Source: Vibrio rarus (GTDB taxonomy: Bacteria; Pseudomonadota; Gammaproteobacteria; Enterobacterales; Vibrionaceae). Taken from it: 64,000 bases of DNA. The DNA is taken from NCBI RefSeq assembly GCF_024347075.1, contig NZ_AP024900.1:2232001-2296000 (forward strand). The letters run 5' to 3'. Numbering within the stretch: position 1 is the stretch's first letter; each line of letters starts with the position of its first letter. The position numbers were made by a program, and so were the translations under genes. Under the pieces are notes generated by a model, which worked only from the letters and a program-made list of their open reading frames with translations, was not told the origin of the DNA and made no database searches. Positions 47,326 through 59,032 of this stretch are shown here, in pieces.

Positions 47326-49194
47326 TTACATTACTAAACGACGAATATCGCTTAAGCACTGGTTCAAGAAGGTAATGAAACGTGCACCTTCTGCACCATC
47401 AATCACTCGGTGATCGTAAGATAGAGACAATGGAAGCATTAGGCGAGGAACAAATTCACTGCCGTTCCAAACTGGCTTCATCTCAGACTTAGATACACCT
47501 AGAATACCCACTTCTGGAGCATTAACAATAGGAGTGAATGCAGTACCACCAATGCCACCTAGGCTAGAGATAGTGAAACAACCACCTTGCATGTCAGCTG
47601 CAGTAAGCTTACCTGAGCGTGCTTTCTTAGAAATAGCGGACAATTCTGCAGATAGCTCGTAGATACCTTTCTTGTTCACGTCTTTAAAGACAGGAACAAC
47701 AAGACCGTTCGGTGTATCTACCGCGATACCTACGTTCACGTATTTCTTAAGAATGATGCTTTCGCCATCTTCAGAAAGAGATGAGTTAAATGCAGGGAAC
47801 TCTTCTAGCGCTTTAGCTACGGCTTTCAAGATAAACACAAGTGGTGTGATCTTGATACCAGAGTCTTTCTTCGCTTCAAAAGCGTTCTGTTCTTTACGGA
47901 ACTTCTCAACTTCAGTGATATCGGCATTATCCCACTGTGTAACATGCGGGATCATTACCCAGTTACGGTGCAGGTTAGCGCCAGAAATTTTCTTAATTTT
48001 AGACAGTTTCTGGATTTCAGTTTCACCAAACTTGCTAAAGTCCACTTTTGGCCAAGGTAGTAGACCAAGTGCACTGCCGTCGCCTTTACCCGATGCAGCC
48101 GCACCAGACTCTAGACGTTTAAGGGCATCTTTAACAAACGTTTGCACGTCTTCTTTTAGAATGCGGTTCTTACGGCCTGTACCTTTAACTTTAGAAAGGT
48201 TAACACCGAACTCGCGAGCAAGACGACGAACAACAGGAGAAGCATGAGTATACTCGTGGTTCTCTTGGAAATCGTTCGCAGCAGGCGCGGCTTCTGCTTT
48301 AGCGGCAGGCGCTGATACTGGAGCGGCAACAGGTGCTGCGGCTTGAGCAACAGGCGCTACTGGCGCTGAACCACCAGCAGTTTCAAATACCATGATTAAA
48401 GAACCCGTAGTTACTGAATCCCCTTCAGCAATCTTGATTTCTTTAACTGTACCTGCAAATGGTGCTGGAACTTCCATTGAAGCTTTATCACCTTCAACAG
48501 TAATTAGAGATTGCTCTTCTTCTACTGCATCGCCAACTTTAACCATGATTTCAGTAACTTCTACTTCATCACCGCCAATATCTGGTACGTTCACGTCTTG
48601 CACTGCAGAAGCGGTTGCAACAGGTGCTGCCGCTACTGGAGCCGCGGCTACTGGAGCTGACGCACCAGTTTCAAAGACCATAATAAGAGAGCCAGTAGAA
48701 ACAGAGTCGCCAGAAGCCACTTTGATTTCTTTCACCGTACCAGCAAATGGTGCTGGTACTTCCATAGACGCTTTGTCGCCTTCTACAGTAAGAAGAGATT
48801 GTTCTTCTTCTACTGTATCGCCAATAGCAACCATGATTTCAGTCACTTCGACTTCGTCACCACCAATGTCTGGTACGTGAACTTCTTTCAATTCAGATGC
48901 GCCTGCAGGAGCTGCAACAGGTGCTGCTTCAACCGCTGGAGCTACTGGTGCTTGCGCCGCACCAGCTTCTTCGAAAATCATGATTAAAGAACCCGTAGAA
49001 ACTGAATCACCTTCAGCCACTTTGATTTCTTTAACAATACCCGCTTGAGATGCAGGAACTTCCATTGAAGCCTTGTCGCCTTCAACAGTGATCAGTGACT
49101 GCTCTTCTTCAACTTTGTCGCCAACGTTAACTAGAATCTCAGTTACTTCAACCTCATCAGCACCGATATCGGGTACATTAATTTCGATTGTCAT
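47326..49194 (-). CDS. aceF: Dihydrolipoyllysine acetyltransferase (E2 of pyruvate dehydrogenase)
   Basis: The core of pyruvate dehydrogenase, 622 residues. Three lipoyl domains each carry GDKASMEV, with lipoyl lysines K41, K141 and K237. They are joined by Ala/Pro-rich linkers and followed by the E1/E3-binding domain ([16 protein letters not shown], about 320-355). The catalytic domain ends with the active-site histidine in [12 protein letters not shown]. The three lipoyl domains are nearly the same in sequence, a sign of internal duplication and ongoing homogenisation. It is 27 bp downstream of aceE. A terminator follows. Confidence 0.97.
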   Translation of the reverse strand: MTIEINVPDIGADEVEVTEILVNVGDKVEEEQSLITVEGDKASMEVPASQAGIVKEIKVAEGDSVSTGSLIMIFEEAGAAQAPVAPAVEAAPVAAPAGASELKEVHVPDIGGDEVEVTEIMVAIGDTVEEEQSLLTVEGDKASMEVPAPFAGTVKEIKVASGDSVSTGSLIMVFETGASAPVAAAPVAAAPVATASAVQDVNVPDIGGDEVEVTEIMVKVGDAVEEEQSLITVEGDKASMEVPAPFAGTVKEIKIAEGDSVTTGSLIMVFETAGGSAPVAPVAQAAAPVAAPVSAPAAKAEAAPAANDFQENHEYTHASPVVRRLAREFGVNLSKVKGTGRKNRILKEDVQTFVKDALKRLESGAAASGKGDGSALGLLPWPKVDFSKFGETEIQKLSKIKKISGANLHRNWVMIPHVTQWDNADITEVEKFRKEQNAFEAKKDSGIKITPLVFILKAVAKALEEFPAFNSSLSEDGESIILKKYVNVGIAVDTPNGLVVPVFKDVNKKGIYELSAELSAISKKARSGKLTAADMQGGCFTISSLGGIGGTAFTPIVNAPEVGILGVSKSEMKPVWNGSEFVPRLMLPLSLSYDHRVIDGAEGARFITFLNQCLSDIRRLVM

Positions 49195-49221
49195 TGTTTT
49201 TTTCCTTACTAAATGGAAGTC

Positions 49222-51885
49222 TTATGCAAATTGCGGGTTAGTTTTTTCAGTGTCGATATTGAATTTAGCAATGGCTTCAACCACGACAGACTTATCAACA
49301 TCACCACGCTTAGCCAGTTCACTCAATGCAGCAACAACTACGTAGCCAGCATTAACTTCGAAGTGACGACGTAGGTTGTCACGGCTATCAGAACGACCGA
49401 AACCATCAGTACCCAGTACTTTATATGACTCAGCAGGAACGTAAGCACGTACTTGCTCAGCGTAGTTCTTCATGTAATCCGTAGCTGCGATTGCAGGCGC
49501 ATCACTTAGAACCGTTGTAATGTAAGGTACTTTCGCTTCCGCTTCAGGGTGAAGCATGTTGTCACGCTCAATGTTTTGACCATCACGAGTCAATTCATTG
49601 AAAGAAGTCACAGAGAATACATCTGACGCTACGCCATACTCTGCACTTAGGATTTCAGCGGCTTTACGAACTTCGTTCATAATTGTGCCTGAGCTCAATA
49701 GTTGAACTTTACCTTTCGCGCCTTCATGAGACTCTAGCTTGTAAATACCTTTACGAATGCCTTCTTCAGCGCCTTCTGGCATTGCTGGCATTGCGTAGTT
49801 TTCGTTCATTACGGTTAGGTAGTAGTAAACATTCTCTTGCTCAGGACCGTACATGCGACGAATACCGTCTTGCATGATAACCGCTAGCTCATAAGCGAAT
49901 GTTGGGTCATAAGAAACACAGTTAGGAATGATGTTCGCTTGAATGTGCGAATGACCATCTTCGTGCTGTAGACCTTCACCGTTAAGTGTTGTACGACCGG
50001 CTGTAGCACCCAGTAGGAAGCCACGAGCTTGTTGGTCACCTGCTAACCATGCCATGTCACCAATACGTTGGAAACCAAACATTGAGTAGTAGATGTAGAA
50101 TGGGATCATTGGCAGGTTGTTGGTGCTGTATGACGTTGCAGCAGCAACCCAAGACGCCATTGAACCGAGTTCGTTGATACCTTCTTGAAGAACTTGACCA
50201 GACGTTGCTTCTTTGTAATAAGAAACGATGCCTTTATCTTCAGGTGTGTACTCTTGGCCGTGTGGGTTGTAAATACCGATTTGACGGAATAGACCTTCCA
50301 TACCAAATGTACGCGCTTCATCACAGATGATTGGCACAATGTTCTTACCGATATTTTTGTTTTTCAACAAAATGTTCAAAGTACGAACGTAAGCCATTGT
50401 TGTTGAGATTTCACGCTTTTGAGCACCCAGTAGAGGAGCAAACTCTTCCAGTTCTGGTACTTTAAATTCTTGAGTGAATTTAGGCAGACGCGCTGGAGTG
50501 TAACCATGTAGAGCGTTACGACGAGCATGCATGTATTCATACTCAGGCGTGCCTTCTTCTAGTTTCAAGTAAGGCAGTTCGCTGACTTTCTCGTCAGAAA
50601 GAATGTCTTGCAGGCCTAGACGGTCACGAAGATGTTGAACATGAGTCATGTCCATTTTCTTCACGCCGTGGGCAATGTTTTTACCTTCAGCCGCATCACC
50701 CATGCCGTAACCTTTAACGGTTTTAGCTAGGATTACTGTCGGCTTGCCACCGGTTTCTTTTGCATTGTTAAACGCTGCAAACAGTTTAGATGAATCATGA
50801 CCACCACGCTTAAGAGCGAAGATTTCGTCATCAGTCATATCGGCAACAAGTGCTGCTGTTTCAGGGTATTTACCAAAGAAGTGCTCACGTACATAGGCGC
50901 CATCTTTAGATTTGAATGTTTGGTAGTCGCCATCGATAGTTTCGTTCATTAGTTGAAGAAGCTTACCAGTGGTGTCTTTTGCTAGTAGTGAATCCCAGTT
51001 GCTACCCCAGATAACTTTAACAACGTTCCAACCTGCGCCTTTAAATAGGCCTTCAAGTTCTTGAATGATGCTACCGTTACCCATTACAGGGCCATCTAGA
51101 CGCTGCAAGTTACAGTTGATTAGGAAACATAGGTTGTCCAGTTTTTCACGAGCAGCAAAAGAGATTGCACCGCGTGATTCTGGCTCATCCATCTCACCGT
51201 CACCTAGGAAAGCGTATACGCGTTGTGCTGACGTTTCTTTCAGACCGCGACCTTCAAGGTATTTAAGGAAACGTGCTTGATAAATAGCAGAGATAGGACC
51301 TAGACCCATAGAAACGGTTGGGAACTGCCAGAATTCAGGCATCAACTTAGGGTGTGGGTAAGAAGGGATACCTTTACCGTCTACTTCTTGACGGAAGTTA
51401 TCGAGTTGCTCTTCAGTTAAGCGACCTTCAACGAATGCGCGAGAGTAGATTCCTGGAGAAATATGACCTTGATAATAAACCAGATCGCCACCGTCCGTCT
51501 CATTTGGAGCGCGGAAGAAGTGGTTGAAACAGACTTCGTAGAATGCGGCTGCAGACTGGTAAGAAGCCATGTGACCACCAAGGTCTAGGTCTTTCTTAGA
51601 AGCACGCAATACAATCATGATTGCGTTCCAACGAATGATTGAGCGAATACGACGCTCAAGTGTTACATCACCAGGGTAAGCAGGCTCTTGCGCTGCTGGA
51701 ATGGTATTGATGTAATTTGTGTTAATGCCAGTTGGCATGTCAACACCGTCTAAACGCGCCTTATCTAGAACTTGTTCTAGTAAGAATTGTGCACGTTCTA
51801 CACCTTCTTCACGTACTACTGACTCAAGGGCTTCTAACCAATCTTGAGTTTCCAGAGCATCAACGTCATGCTTCTTATCAGACAT
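49222..51885 (-). CDS. aceE: Pyruvate dehydrogenase E1 component
   Basis: The homodimeric thiamine-diphosphate-dependent decarboxylase, 887 residues, matching the usual family length. The ThDP motif starts at GDGEMDEPES and ends near NLQRLDGPV. The second domain and the transketolase C-terminal domain (LGTDGFGRSDSRDNLRRHFEV) are intact. It is the second gene after pdhR, with a 63-bp gap that contains an inverted repeat TAGGGT / ACCCTA (51923-51939). Expression is expected from the PdhR-controlled promoter upstream of pdhR. Confidence 0.97.
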   Translation of the reverse strand: MSDKKHDVDALETQDWLEALESVVREEGVERAQFLLEQVLDKARLDGVDMPTGINTNYINTIPAAQEPAYPGDVTLERRIRSIIRWNAIMIVLRASKKDLDLGGHMASYQSAAAFYEVCFNHFFRAPNETDGGDLVYYQGHISPGIYSRAFVEGRLTEEQLDNFRQEVDGKGIPSYPHPKLMPEFWQFPTVSMGLGPISAIYQARFLKYLEGRGLKETSAQRVYAFLGDGEMDEPESRGAISFAAREKLDNLCFLINCNLQRLDGPVMGNGSIIQELEGLFKGAGWNVVKVIWGSNWDSLLAKDTTGKLLQLMNETIDGDYQTFKSKDGAYVREHFFGKYPETAALVADMTDDEIFALKRGGHDSSKLFAAFNNAKETGGKPTVILAKTVKGYGMGDAAEGKNIAHGVKKMDMTHVQHLRDRLGLQDILSDEKVSELPYLKLEEGTPEYEYMHARRNALHGYTPARLPKFTQEFKVPELEEFAPLLGAQKREISTTMAYVRTLNILLKNKNIGKNIVPIICDEARTFGMEGLFRQIGIYNPHGQEYTPEDKGIVSYYKEATSGQVLQEGINELGSMASWVAAATSYSTNNLPMIPFYIYYSMFGFQRIGDMAWLAGDQQARGFLLGATAGRTTLNGEGLQHEDGHSHIQANIIPNCVSYDPTFAYELAVIMQDGIRRMYGPEQENVYYYLTVMNENYAMPAMPEGAEEGIRKGIYKLESHEGAKGKVQLLSSGTIMNEVRKAAEILSAEYGVASDVFSVTSFNELTRDGQNIERDNMLHPEAEAKVPYITTVLSDAPAIAATDYMKNYAEQVRAYVPAESYKVLGTDGFGRSDSRDNLRRHFEVNAGYVVVAALSELAKRGDVDKSVVVEAIAKFNIDTEKTNPQFA

Positions 51886-51948
51886 TGCGAACTATCCTTT
51901 TTTATTAAGTTAGGTCAACTACTAGGGTGTTATACCCTAAGCAAAAGC

Positions 51949-52722
51949 TTACTGTTTATTCTGTTGAATTCGACGTAATGAACGAGCTCTTCTATCTTGC
52001 TCTTGCGTCAAACTCGACAATGTTTCATCTATAAATGCTAAATGAGTTTCCGACATTTCACGGGCTCGGTGTGGCTCTCTCGATGTAATGGCCTCAACGA
52101 TATCCGCTCTGTGCTCATTTAGCTTTTGTATTACGTCTTCACGGCTGTGTAGCAGCATCAAATTTTGTGACACATTCTTTTGCAGCAGTGGAGATAAGCT
52201 ACGAACAATGTGCAGCAATACAACATTGTGTGACGCCTCAGCAATAGCAATCAAAAATTCCATGATCGCTTCGGCTTCACTTTCAACATCGCCACTATCC
52301 ACCGTGACACTCATTGCTTTTTGGCATTGAGTAATACGCTGAAAATCTTCTTTTGTTCCTCTTAACGCTGCAAAATAGGCTGAAATCCCCTCAAGGGCAT
52401 GTCGCGTTTCAAGTAAATCTCTTTGCGTATCAGCATGATTCGCAAGCAGGTTCAAAAGAGGATCGGCTAAATTAGAAGACAAACTCTCACAAACAAAAGT
52501 TCCCCCACCTTGACGACGAGTTAGCAATCCTTTGGCTTCTAACCTTTGGATTGCCTCACGTACAGACGGCCGAGAAACATCAAACTGCTTAGCTAATTCT
52601 CTCTCTGCCGGTAATTTTTGGCCTGGAGATAAGATCCCATCCAAAATCAATATTTCCAACTCTCTTTCTATCACATCGGATAATTTAGGTTGGCGAATGC
52701 TTTGAAAAGAAACTTTTTGCAT
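51949..52722 (-). CDS. pdhR: Pyruvate dehydrogenase complex repressor PdhR
   Basis: A 257-residue GntR/FadR-family repressor released by pyruvate. The N-terminal winged helix-turn-helix (LPAERELAKQFDVSRPSVREAIQRLEAKGLL) is followed by an FCD ligand domain with metal-binding histidines. It leads the pdhR-aceE-aceF operon and should repress its own promoter through the perfect operator 29 bp upstream of its start. Confidence 0.96.
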   Translation of the reverse strand: MQKVSFQSIRQPKLSDVIERELEILILDGILSPGQKLPAERELAKQFDVSRPSVREAIQRLEAKGLLTRRQGGGTFVCESLSSNLADPLLNLLANHADTQRDLLETRHALEGISAYFAALRGTKEDFQRITQCQKAMSVTVDSGDVESEAEAIMEFLIAIAEASHNVVLLHIVRSLSPLLQKNVSQNLMLLHSREDVIQKLNEHRADIVEAITSREPHRAREMSETHLAFIDETLSSLTQEQDRRARSLRRIQQNKQ

Positions 52723-52750
52723 CTAAATCTCTGCTTCCTGCTCGGTGTAA

Positions 52751-52765
52751 ATTGGTATTACCAAT
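52751..52765 (-). promoter_or_regulatory. PdhR operator
   Basis: ATTGGTATTACCAAT matches the PdhR consensus ATTGGTnnnACCAAT exactly and is a perfect palindrome apart from its centre. It lies 29 bp upstream of the pdhR start, over the expected promoter. Confidence 0.93.
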
Positions 52766-52817
52766 TTGAACTTGATGCGAAACTTAACATATGAAATCAA
52801 TTTTTGTCTAGAAAAAC

Positions 52818-52831
52818 TTGATTTAAATCAT
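52818..52831 (-). promoter_or_regulatory. FNR-like box upstream of pdhR
   Basis: TTGATTTAAATCAT matches the FNR palindrome TTGAT-N4-ATCAA at nine of ten fixed positions. It lies 53 bp upstream of the PdhR operator. FNR control of pdh fits the known shut-down of pyruvate dehydrogenase without oxygen in E. coli; in the vibrio it is inferred. Confidence 0.55.
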
Positions 52832-52960
52832 AAAACAAGGAGGTTGATAACATATTCTGGCTAAAAAAACGGCGTTTTGTAGGTGGATTGTTAAAAGATG
52901 TGTGCAGACACTCTCTCATCTACCCCTGACAATTTGTATGACAAATATATCGGGTATGCT

Positions 52961-54488
<1,528 letters not shown>

Positions 54489-54509
54489 GCACTTAGCACG
54501 AAATAACTC

Positions 54510-54534
54510 GGCCAGCATTGCTGGCCTTTTTTTT
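54510..54534 (+). terminator. Terminator after nadC
   Basis: GGCCAGC-ATT-GCTGGCC, a perfect 7-bp stem, followed by eight Ts. Confidence 0.93.
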
Positions 54535-54558
54535 GTCTCATTAAAAATATCATTACTA

Positions 54559-54713
54559 ATCACACTAAGTAAGTGATCAGAAATAGCGCAGGAAAAATGA
54601 TCGAAAACAATGCTCGAAAACAAGGCGGGATTTTTCGATAAGTCGTTATTCTACAATCAAACACTCTAACGCAGTTATCGAGTTTTTTAACACGCTAGAA
54701 TGACCCGTTATTT
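54559..54713 (+). repeat. Dispersed repeat element, full copy A (155 bp)
   Basis: It begins ATCACACTAAGTAAGTGATC, runs through TAGCGCAGGAAAAA, then GCTCGAAAACAAGGCGG, GATAAGTCGTTATTC and AACGCAGTTATCGAG, and ends GAATGACCCGTTATTT. It is nearly the same as copy B at 23157-23298 but in the opposite orientation. An extra 12-bp stretch, a local duplication of the CGAAAACAA part, makes it longer. It sits in the 419-bp nadC-pilA gap. The remainder of that gap (54714-54907) must hold the pilA promoter; no specific site was recognised in it. Confidence 0.88.
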
Positions 54714-54907
54714 AGTACGATGAGTATAAGTATGAGAAAGTGTTTGAGCTAATGCTGAGTGCGTCGCGCTATGTATGCCTGTTTCTTTCATCTTTTATTT
54801 ATGCGGTGCGATCCGGTTGCCAAGCCACTGACTCAAGACTTCTCTTTCCCTCTACAACGTCTAGTTTTACTGCCACCAGCAATCACTCGCAAAGGCAATA
54901 AACCACT

Positions 54908-55312
54908 ATGAAACACTCAACAAAAGGCTTTACCTTAATCGAATTAATGATCGTTGTAGCCATCATTGGCGTGCTCTCCGCCATTGCTGTACCCATGTAT
55001 AAAGACTATATAAAAAAATCCGAATTAGCTTCTGCCACCTCAACCTTACGAGGATTGTTAACCAAAGCGGAGTTATTTTATTTAGATAATGGCTCTTTCC
55101 CTAGTAACTTAAGTGATATTAATACCGTCTCCAGTGCGGCGGGAACACTTGGAGAAATTGCGATTAGTGGAGACAGCCTGCAATTTAACTTTGATAGCTC
55201 TGGTAGTTCGTTAAATGGAGCTTCCATTTCCTTTACTCGTGATGTTGATAACGGTTGGAGTTGTACTGTGAGTGGCGCAGTTGGCATCGATCCCCCTAAA
55301 GGTTGTCAGTGA
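54908..55312 (+). CDS. pilA: Type IV pilin PilA (major subunit)
   Basis: A 134-residue type IVa prepilin. A short leader ends at G7, with cleavage before F8. The F+5 glutamate is E12 in GFTLIELMIVVAIIGVLSAIA, which also forms the hydrophobic polymerisation helix. The C-terminal disulfide loop is C119-C133. It leads pilABCD, so it is the chitin-regulated competence/attachment-type pilus of vibrios. The gap to pilB is 10 bp. The globular part is rich in Ser and Gly and probably variable between strains. Confidence 0.95.
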   Translation: MKHSTKGFTLIELMIVVAIIGVLSAIAVPMYKDYIKKSELASATSTLRGLLTKAELFYLDNGSFPSNLSDINTVSSAAGTLGEIAISGDSLQFNFDSSGSSLNGASISFTRDVDNGWSCTVSGAVGIDPPKGCQ

Positions 55313-55322
55313 GTCTCCTCTA

Positions 55323-56873
55323 ATGAGCCACCCACTTCTGGCCTCCTTAGTGCCTACTTTGCTGTCGAAAACGACAGCAGAGCAACTTTTACAGACGGAC
55401 AGTCTATCCACCGAGCAATTATTATGTCGCGTCTCTCAGCTAAGCGAGTGCCCACTTCCTCACATAGCTGAGGTGCTCGCCCTTAATCATCAACTCAGCT
55501 ATCTCTCCACCCCTTGGCAACAGTGCCATGTTGCAAAAGTGATGGCCATTATCAAAGAGCTGCACCTAGAGCACTGGGTAGTCGAGCACCCTATTTTACC
55601 CATAAGCTTGCAACATCAGCCTCAGCAGTTGCAATTAGTCAGCTATGATCCTAGCCTGAAATCCGTTGCCTTAGAGTTGCAATTTCATCACAACCTCACC
55701 ACGCAACTCATGCTCACCGACCTTGAGCAGTTTCAATCCTTTTATCAGCAAATATTAAACCTGTTACGAAGTGAGTCTCTCACTACTAACGCCTTAAATC
55801 TTCTGCCAGAAATCATGCAGCAAAGCCTACAAAGTGAGGCGTCAGATATTCATATTGAAGCCGAACGAGATAGCGCCCGTGTACGCATGCGCTGTGATGG
55901 TTTACTGGTCACTTTACTGACCATTTCGCTTGCTGAGGTTAAAGCTCTGATAAGCCAAATAAAAATTAATGCGGATCTTGATATAGCCGAGCAACGCCTG
56001 CCACAAGACGGCCGCATGAAATACCCAGTGTCAGACGATAAAGAGATCGAGTTACGAGTCTCTACCCTCCCAACTTTGTGGGGAGAGAAAATGGTGATGC
56101 GATTGGCTAAAGAACAGCAGGCTCTACCGCAACTGAGCGAGTTAGGTTTACAACAAGCTCAACTTCATTGCCTGCGGCAAGCGTTACATCAACCCCAAGG
56201 GTTAATCCTAGTTACTGGCCCTACGGGCAGTGGTAAAACCATTACTCTCTACTCATGCCTTAATCAACTCACCTGTGACACCATTAATATCTGCACAGTA
56301 GAAGATCCCGTTGAAATTCATTTGCCTGGATTGAATCAGATACAAATTAATGCCGGCATAGGGCTCAGTTTTGCTAAAAGTTTACGTGCTCTATTACGCC
56401 AAGATCCTGATGTGATTATGTTAGGAGAGATCCGAGATAAAGAGACGGCACAAATGGCCATTCAAGCTGCGCAAACGGGGCACTTGGTTCTATCCACTTT
56501 GCATACTAATTCGGCTTTTGATGCTTTAGAGCGTCTCTATCAATTAGGTATTGAACAGACGGATCTGCAAAGCAGTTTGCGTCTTGTGCTGGCTCAACGT
56601 TTATTAAGAAAAACATGCCCGCACTGCCAGCAACAACCGATAAAGCAAGCTTGCTATCAATGCCATAACGGCTATAAAGGAAGAGTTGGGGTTTTTGAGC
56701 TATTGCCTGTCAACCGAGACCTGCTACACCAAGCTAAACAACCGACTTACAGCCGCCAACAAATACAAGATTTCCTAATAGACAAACACGATCTACGCCT
56801 TGCGGCAAGCAGCCTATTGCAAAACAAAATCACCACCCTTGATGAGGTGCAACGAGTACTAGGTTATGAATAA
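55323..56873 (+). CDS. pilB: Type IV pilus assembly ATPase PilB
   Basis: The hexameric motor that extends the pilus. The chosen start gives 516 residues, somewhat shorter than many PilB proteins because the N-terminal domain is compact. Walker A is TGPTGSGKTITLYS, the Asp and His boxes are in RQDPDVIMLGEIRDKETA and GHLVLSTLHTNSA, and the tetracysteine zinc site is CPHC / CYQC. No ribosome site is obvious before the ATG at 55323. An upstream GTG/ATG in the pilA tail (55272) keeps the frame, so translation may be coupled to pilA. The gene overlaps pilC by 8 bp. Confidence 0.94.
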   Translation: MSHPLLASLVPTLLSKTTAEQLLQTDSLSTEQLLCRVSQLSECPLPHIAEVLALNHQLSYLSTPWQQCHVAKVMAIIKELHLEHWVVEHPILPISLQHQPQQLQLVSYDPSLKSVALELQFHHNLTTQLMLTDLEQFQSFYQQILNLLRSESLTTNALNLLPEIMQQSLQSEASDIHIEAERDSARVRMRCDGLLVTLLTISLAEVKALISQIKINADLDIAEQRLPQDGRMKYPVSDDKEIELRVSTLPTLWGEKMVMRLAKEQQALPQLSELGLQQAQLHCLRQALHQPQGLILVTGPTGSGKTITLYSCLNQLTCDTINICTVEDPVEIHLPGLNQIQINAGIGLSFAKSLRALLRQDPDVIMLGEIRDKETAQMAIQAAQTGHLVLSTLHTNSAFDALERLYQLGIEQTDLQSSLRLVLAQRLLRKTCPHCQQQPIKQACYQCHNGYKGRVGVFELLPVNRDLLHQAKQPTYSRQQIQDFLIDKHDLRLAASSLLQNKITTLDEVQRVLGYE

Positions 56874-58071
56874 ACTTCGTTTGTACTATTGGCTTGGAGT
56901 GCAACACTCTGGACAAAAAACAACAGGCCGTACACTGGCCTACTCATCGGAGCAACTTGGCAGAGTGTTGCAGTTAAAAGAGATACGCCTTCTCAAGTTC
57001 GTCCCTAAACCCGTTCCATCATTAATGAGTGTTAAGCACAGTGTGCGCACACTCCATATTACTGTTTTTACTCAGCAGCTAGCTTTAATGCTTGATTCAG
57101 GGTTGCCCATTGCCGTGGCGATGACACAGTTACAACAAGGCAACCCACGCCAAGGGATCACCGCCCTTATGGAAGAGATCAGCTTTCAAGTTCAGCAAGG
57201 TAAATCGTTATCATCGGTCATGCACGATTTTACCTATTTTGACCCTCTGTATTTGCAATTTGTGCGGGTTGGCGAAGCAAACGGCGATCTGGCTAAGGCT
57301 CTAAACTTCTGTGCGCAACATAGAGAGAAAAACAGCAAACTGCTTAAGCAGGTAAAATCTGCCATGATCTACCCTGTCTCTGTCATCATTATTGCCGGTA
57401 TAGTTATGGCGGTGATGCTGATTTTTGTCATTCCGCAGTTCTCTAGTCTGTTTAGCAGTTTTGGAGCAAACCTCCCTGCCATCACCCAGTTCACCCTCGA
57501 TGCCTCTTTACTCTTACAGCGCTATGCGGGACATATTCTGCTGACAATAGTTGCCGTTGTAGCGGCCTTTCGCCTCGCCCTAAAGTCTGCTTCTTTTCGT
57601 TATCAAGTCTCGCGAAAAGTGTTGGCTACTCCCATACTAGGCTCATGTATTTTATCTGGCGAACTGGCCCGTTTTAATTTGCTACTGAGTAATGGCATTC
57701 AAGCGGGCCTCCCCCTTGTTTTATGCTTAGATAATGCCACTGCGGCGGTCAATAACACTTATTTAAAAACGCAATTAGCTCATATTAATCCACAAATTCG
57801 TCAAGGTAGTACTTTGTACTCTGCGCTAAAACGCATCTCGTGTATTCCCTCCTTAATGCTAAAAATGCTTAGCATTGGCGAAGTCACTGGGACACTGGCA
57901 ATAATTACCGACAAACTCGCCACGCAATTTGAACTAGAGGTCGATGAAGCTACCGAGAAACTGGGGCAATGCATTGAGCCGATAATGATCGTTTTTCTAG
58001 GATTGCTGGTAGGAGGGTTGGTTTTATCTATGTATTTGCCTATTTTTACTCTGATGAGCGAGGTTGGTTAG
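56866..58071 (+). CDS. pilC: Type IV pilus inner-membrane platform protein PilC
   Basis: A 401-residue GspF/PilC platform protein that couples the motor to pilin insertion. Two homologous cytoplasmic domains (each with FxxQLAxMLxxGLPI-type starts: FTQQLALMLDSGLPI and FNLLLSNGIQAGLPL) alternate with membrane helices near 168-190, 215-235 and 370-392. It overlaps pilB by 8 bp. Confidence 0.94.
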   Translation: MNKLRLYYWLGVQHSGQKTTGRTLAYSSEQLGRVLQLKEIRLLKFVPKPVPSLMSVKHSVRTLHITVFTQQLALMLDSGLPIAVAMTQLQQGNPRQGITALMEEISFQVQQGKSLSSVMHDFTYFDPLYLQFVRVGEANGDLAKALNFCAQHREKNSKLLKQVKSAMIYPVSVIIIAGIVMAVMLIFVIPQFSSLFSSFGANLPAITQFTLDASLLLQRYAGHILLTIVAVVAAFRLALKSASFRYQVSRKVLATPILGSCILSGELARFNLLLSNGIQAGLPLVLCLDNATAAVNNTYLKTQLAHINPQIRQGSTLYSALKRISCIPSLMLKMLSIGEVTGTLAIITDKLATQFELEVDEATEKLGQCIEPIMIVFLGLLVGGLVLSMYLPIFTLMSEVG

Positions 58072-58153
58072 CCATATCACTAGGATTAAGATAAACATGC
58101 GTACCAAGTTGCGATAACATAACAGAACCATCATCCTTAATTGTGGGCGCAGA

Positions 58154-59032
58154 ATGCTCGATTTTTATTTTACATATTATCCAATGCTGTTTCCGATATT
58201 GGTCACCATACTTGGATTGATCATTGGTAGCTTTCTCAACGTGGTCATTTATCGCCTTCCTGTCATCATGGAAAGAGAATGGCAAAAAGAGTTTGCTGAA
58301 GCCTACCCTGAGTTAAAATTAAATGTCCCTACCGATGTTTTTAATCTCAGCCTGCCTCGTTCTCGCTGCCCTAAATGTCAAACACAAATCAAAGCAATAG
58401 ATAACATCCCGGTTTTAGGCTGGCTTAATTTACGAGGCCGTTGCCGAAGCTGTAGCTGTAAAATCAGCCCCAGATACCCACTTATCGAACTGCTATCAGG
58501 CACCTTGTGTTTAGTGATAGCCCTCTATTTTCAGCCGGGTCTCTACGCCATAGCACTACTTGGCTTTACTTGGGTACTGTTGTGCGCCACCTTCATAGAT
58601 CTCGACACTATGTTGTTACCAGACAGTTTAACCTTACCTCTTATGTGGGCAGGCTTGGCTTTGTCTGTACTTGGTATTAGCCCTATCTCACTGCAAGATG
58701 CCATCATAGGCGCCATGGCAGGTTACCTCTCTTTGTGGAGCGTCTATTGGTTGTTCAAATTGCTTACTGGCAAAGAAGGAATGGGCTATGGCGACTTTAA
58801 ATTATTGGCCGCACTGGGTGCTTGGCTTGGCTGGCAATCATTACCATTAATTATTTTATTATCATCCCTAGTCGGTCTAGTCTTTGGGGTGATACAGCTA
58901 AGACTAAAAAAACAAGGCATTGAAAAGGCCTTTCCCTTTGGCCCTTATTTAGCCATCGCAGGTTGGGTGTACCTTATTGTCGGCAATGATATTGTGCGCT
59001 GGTATTTAAGTCGCTATATCGGAGGCTACTAA
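58154..59032 (+). CDS. pilD: Prepilin leader peptidase/N-methyltransferase PilD
   Basis: An inner-membrane aspartate protease that cleaves and methylates type IV prepilins and type II secretion pseudopilins. The 292-residue protein has the N-terminal domain with two CxxC zinc pairs (CPKC, CRSC) and the catalytic aspartates in DLDTMLLPD and the GYGDFK motif. It follows pilC by about 80 bp and overlaps the coaE start by 1 bp. Confidence 0.96.
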   Translation: MLDFYFTYYPMLFPILVTILGLIIGSFLNVVIYRLPVIMEREWQKEFAEAYPELKLNVPTDVFNLSLPRSRCPKCQTQIKAIDNIPVLGWLNLRGRCRSCSCKISPRYPLIELLSGTLCLVIALYFQPGLYAIALLGFTWVLLCATFIDLDTMLLPDSLTLPLMWAGLALSVLGISPISLQDAIIGAMAGYLSLWSVYWLFKLLTGKEGMGYGDFKLLAALGAWLGWQSLPLIILLSSLVGLVFGVIQLRLKKQGIEKAFPFGPYLAIAGWVYLIVGNDIVRWYLSRYIGGY

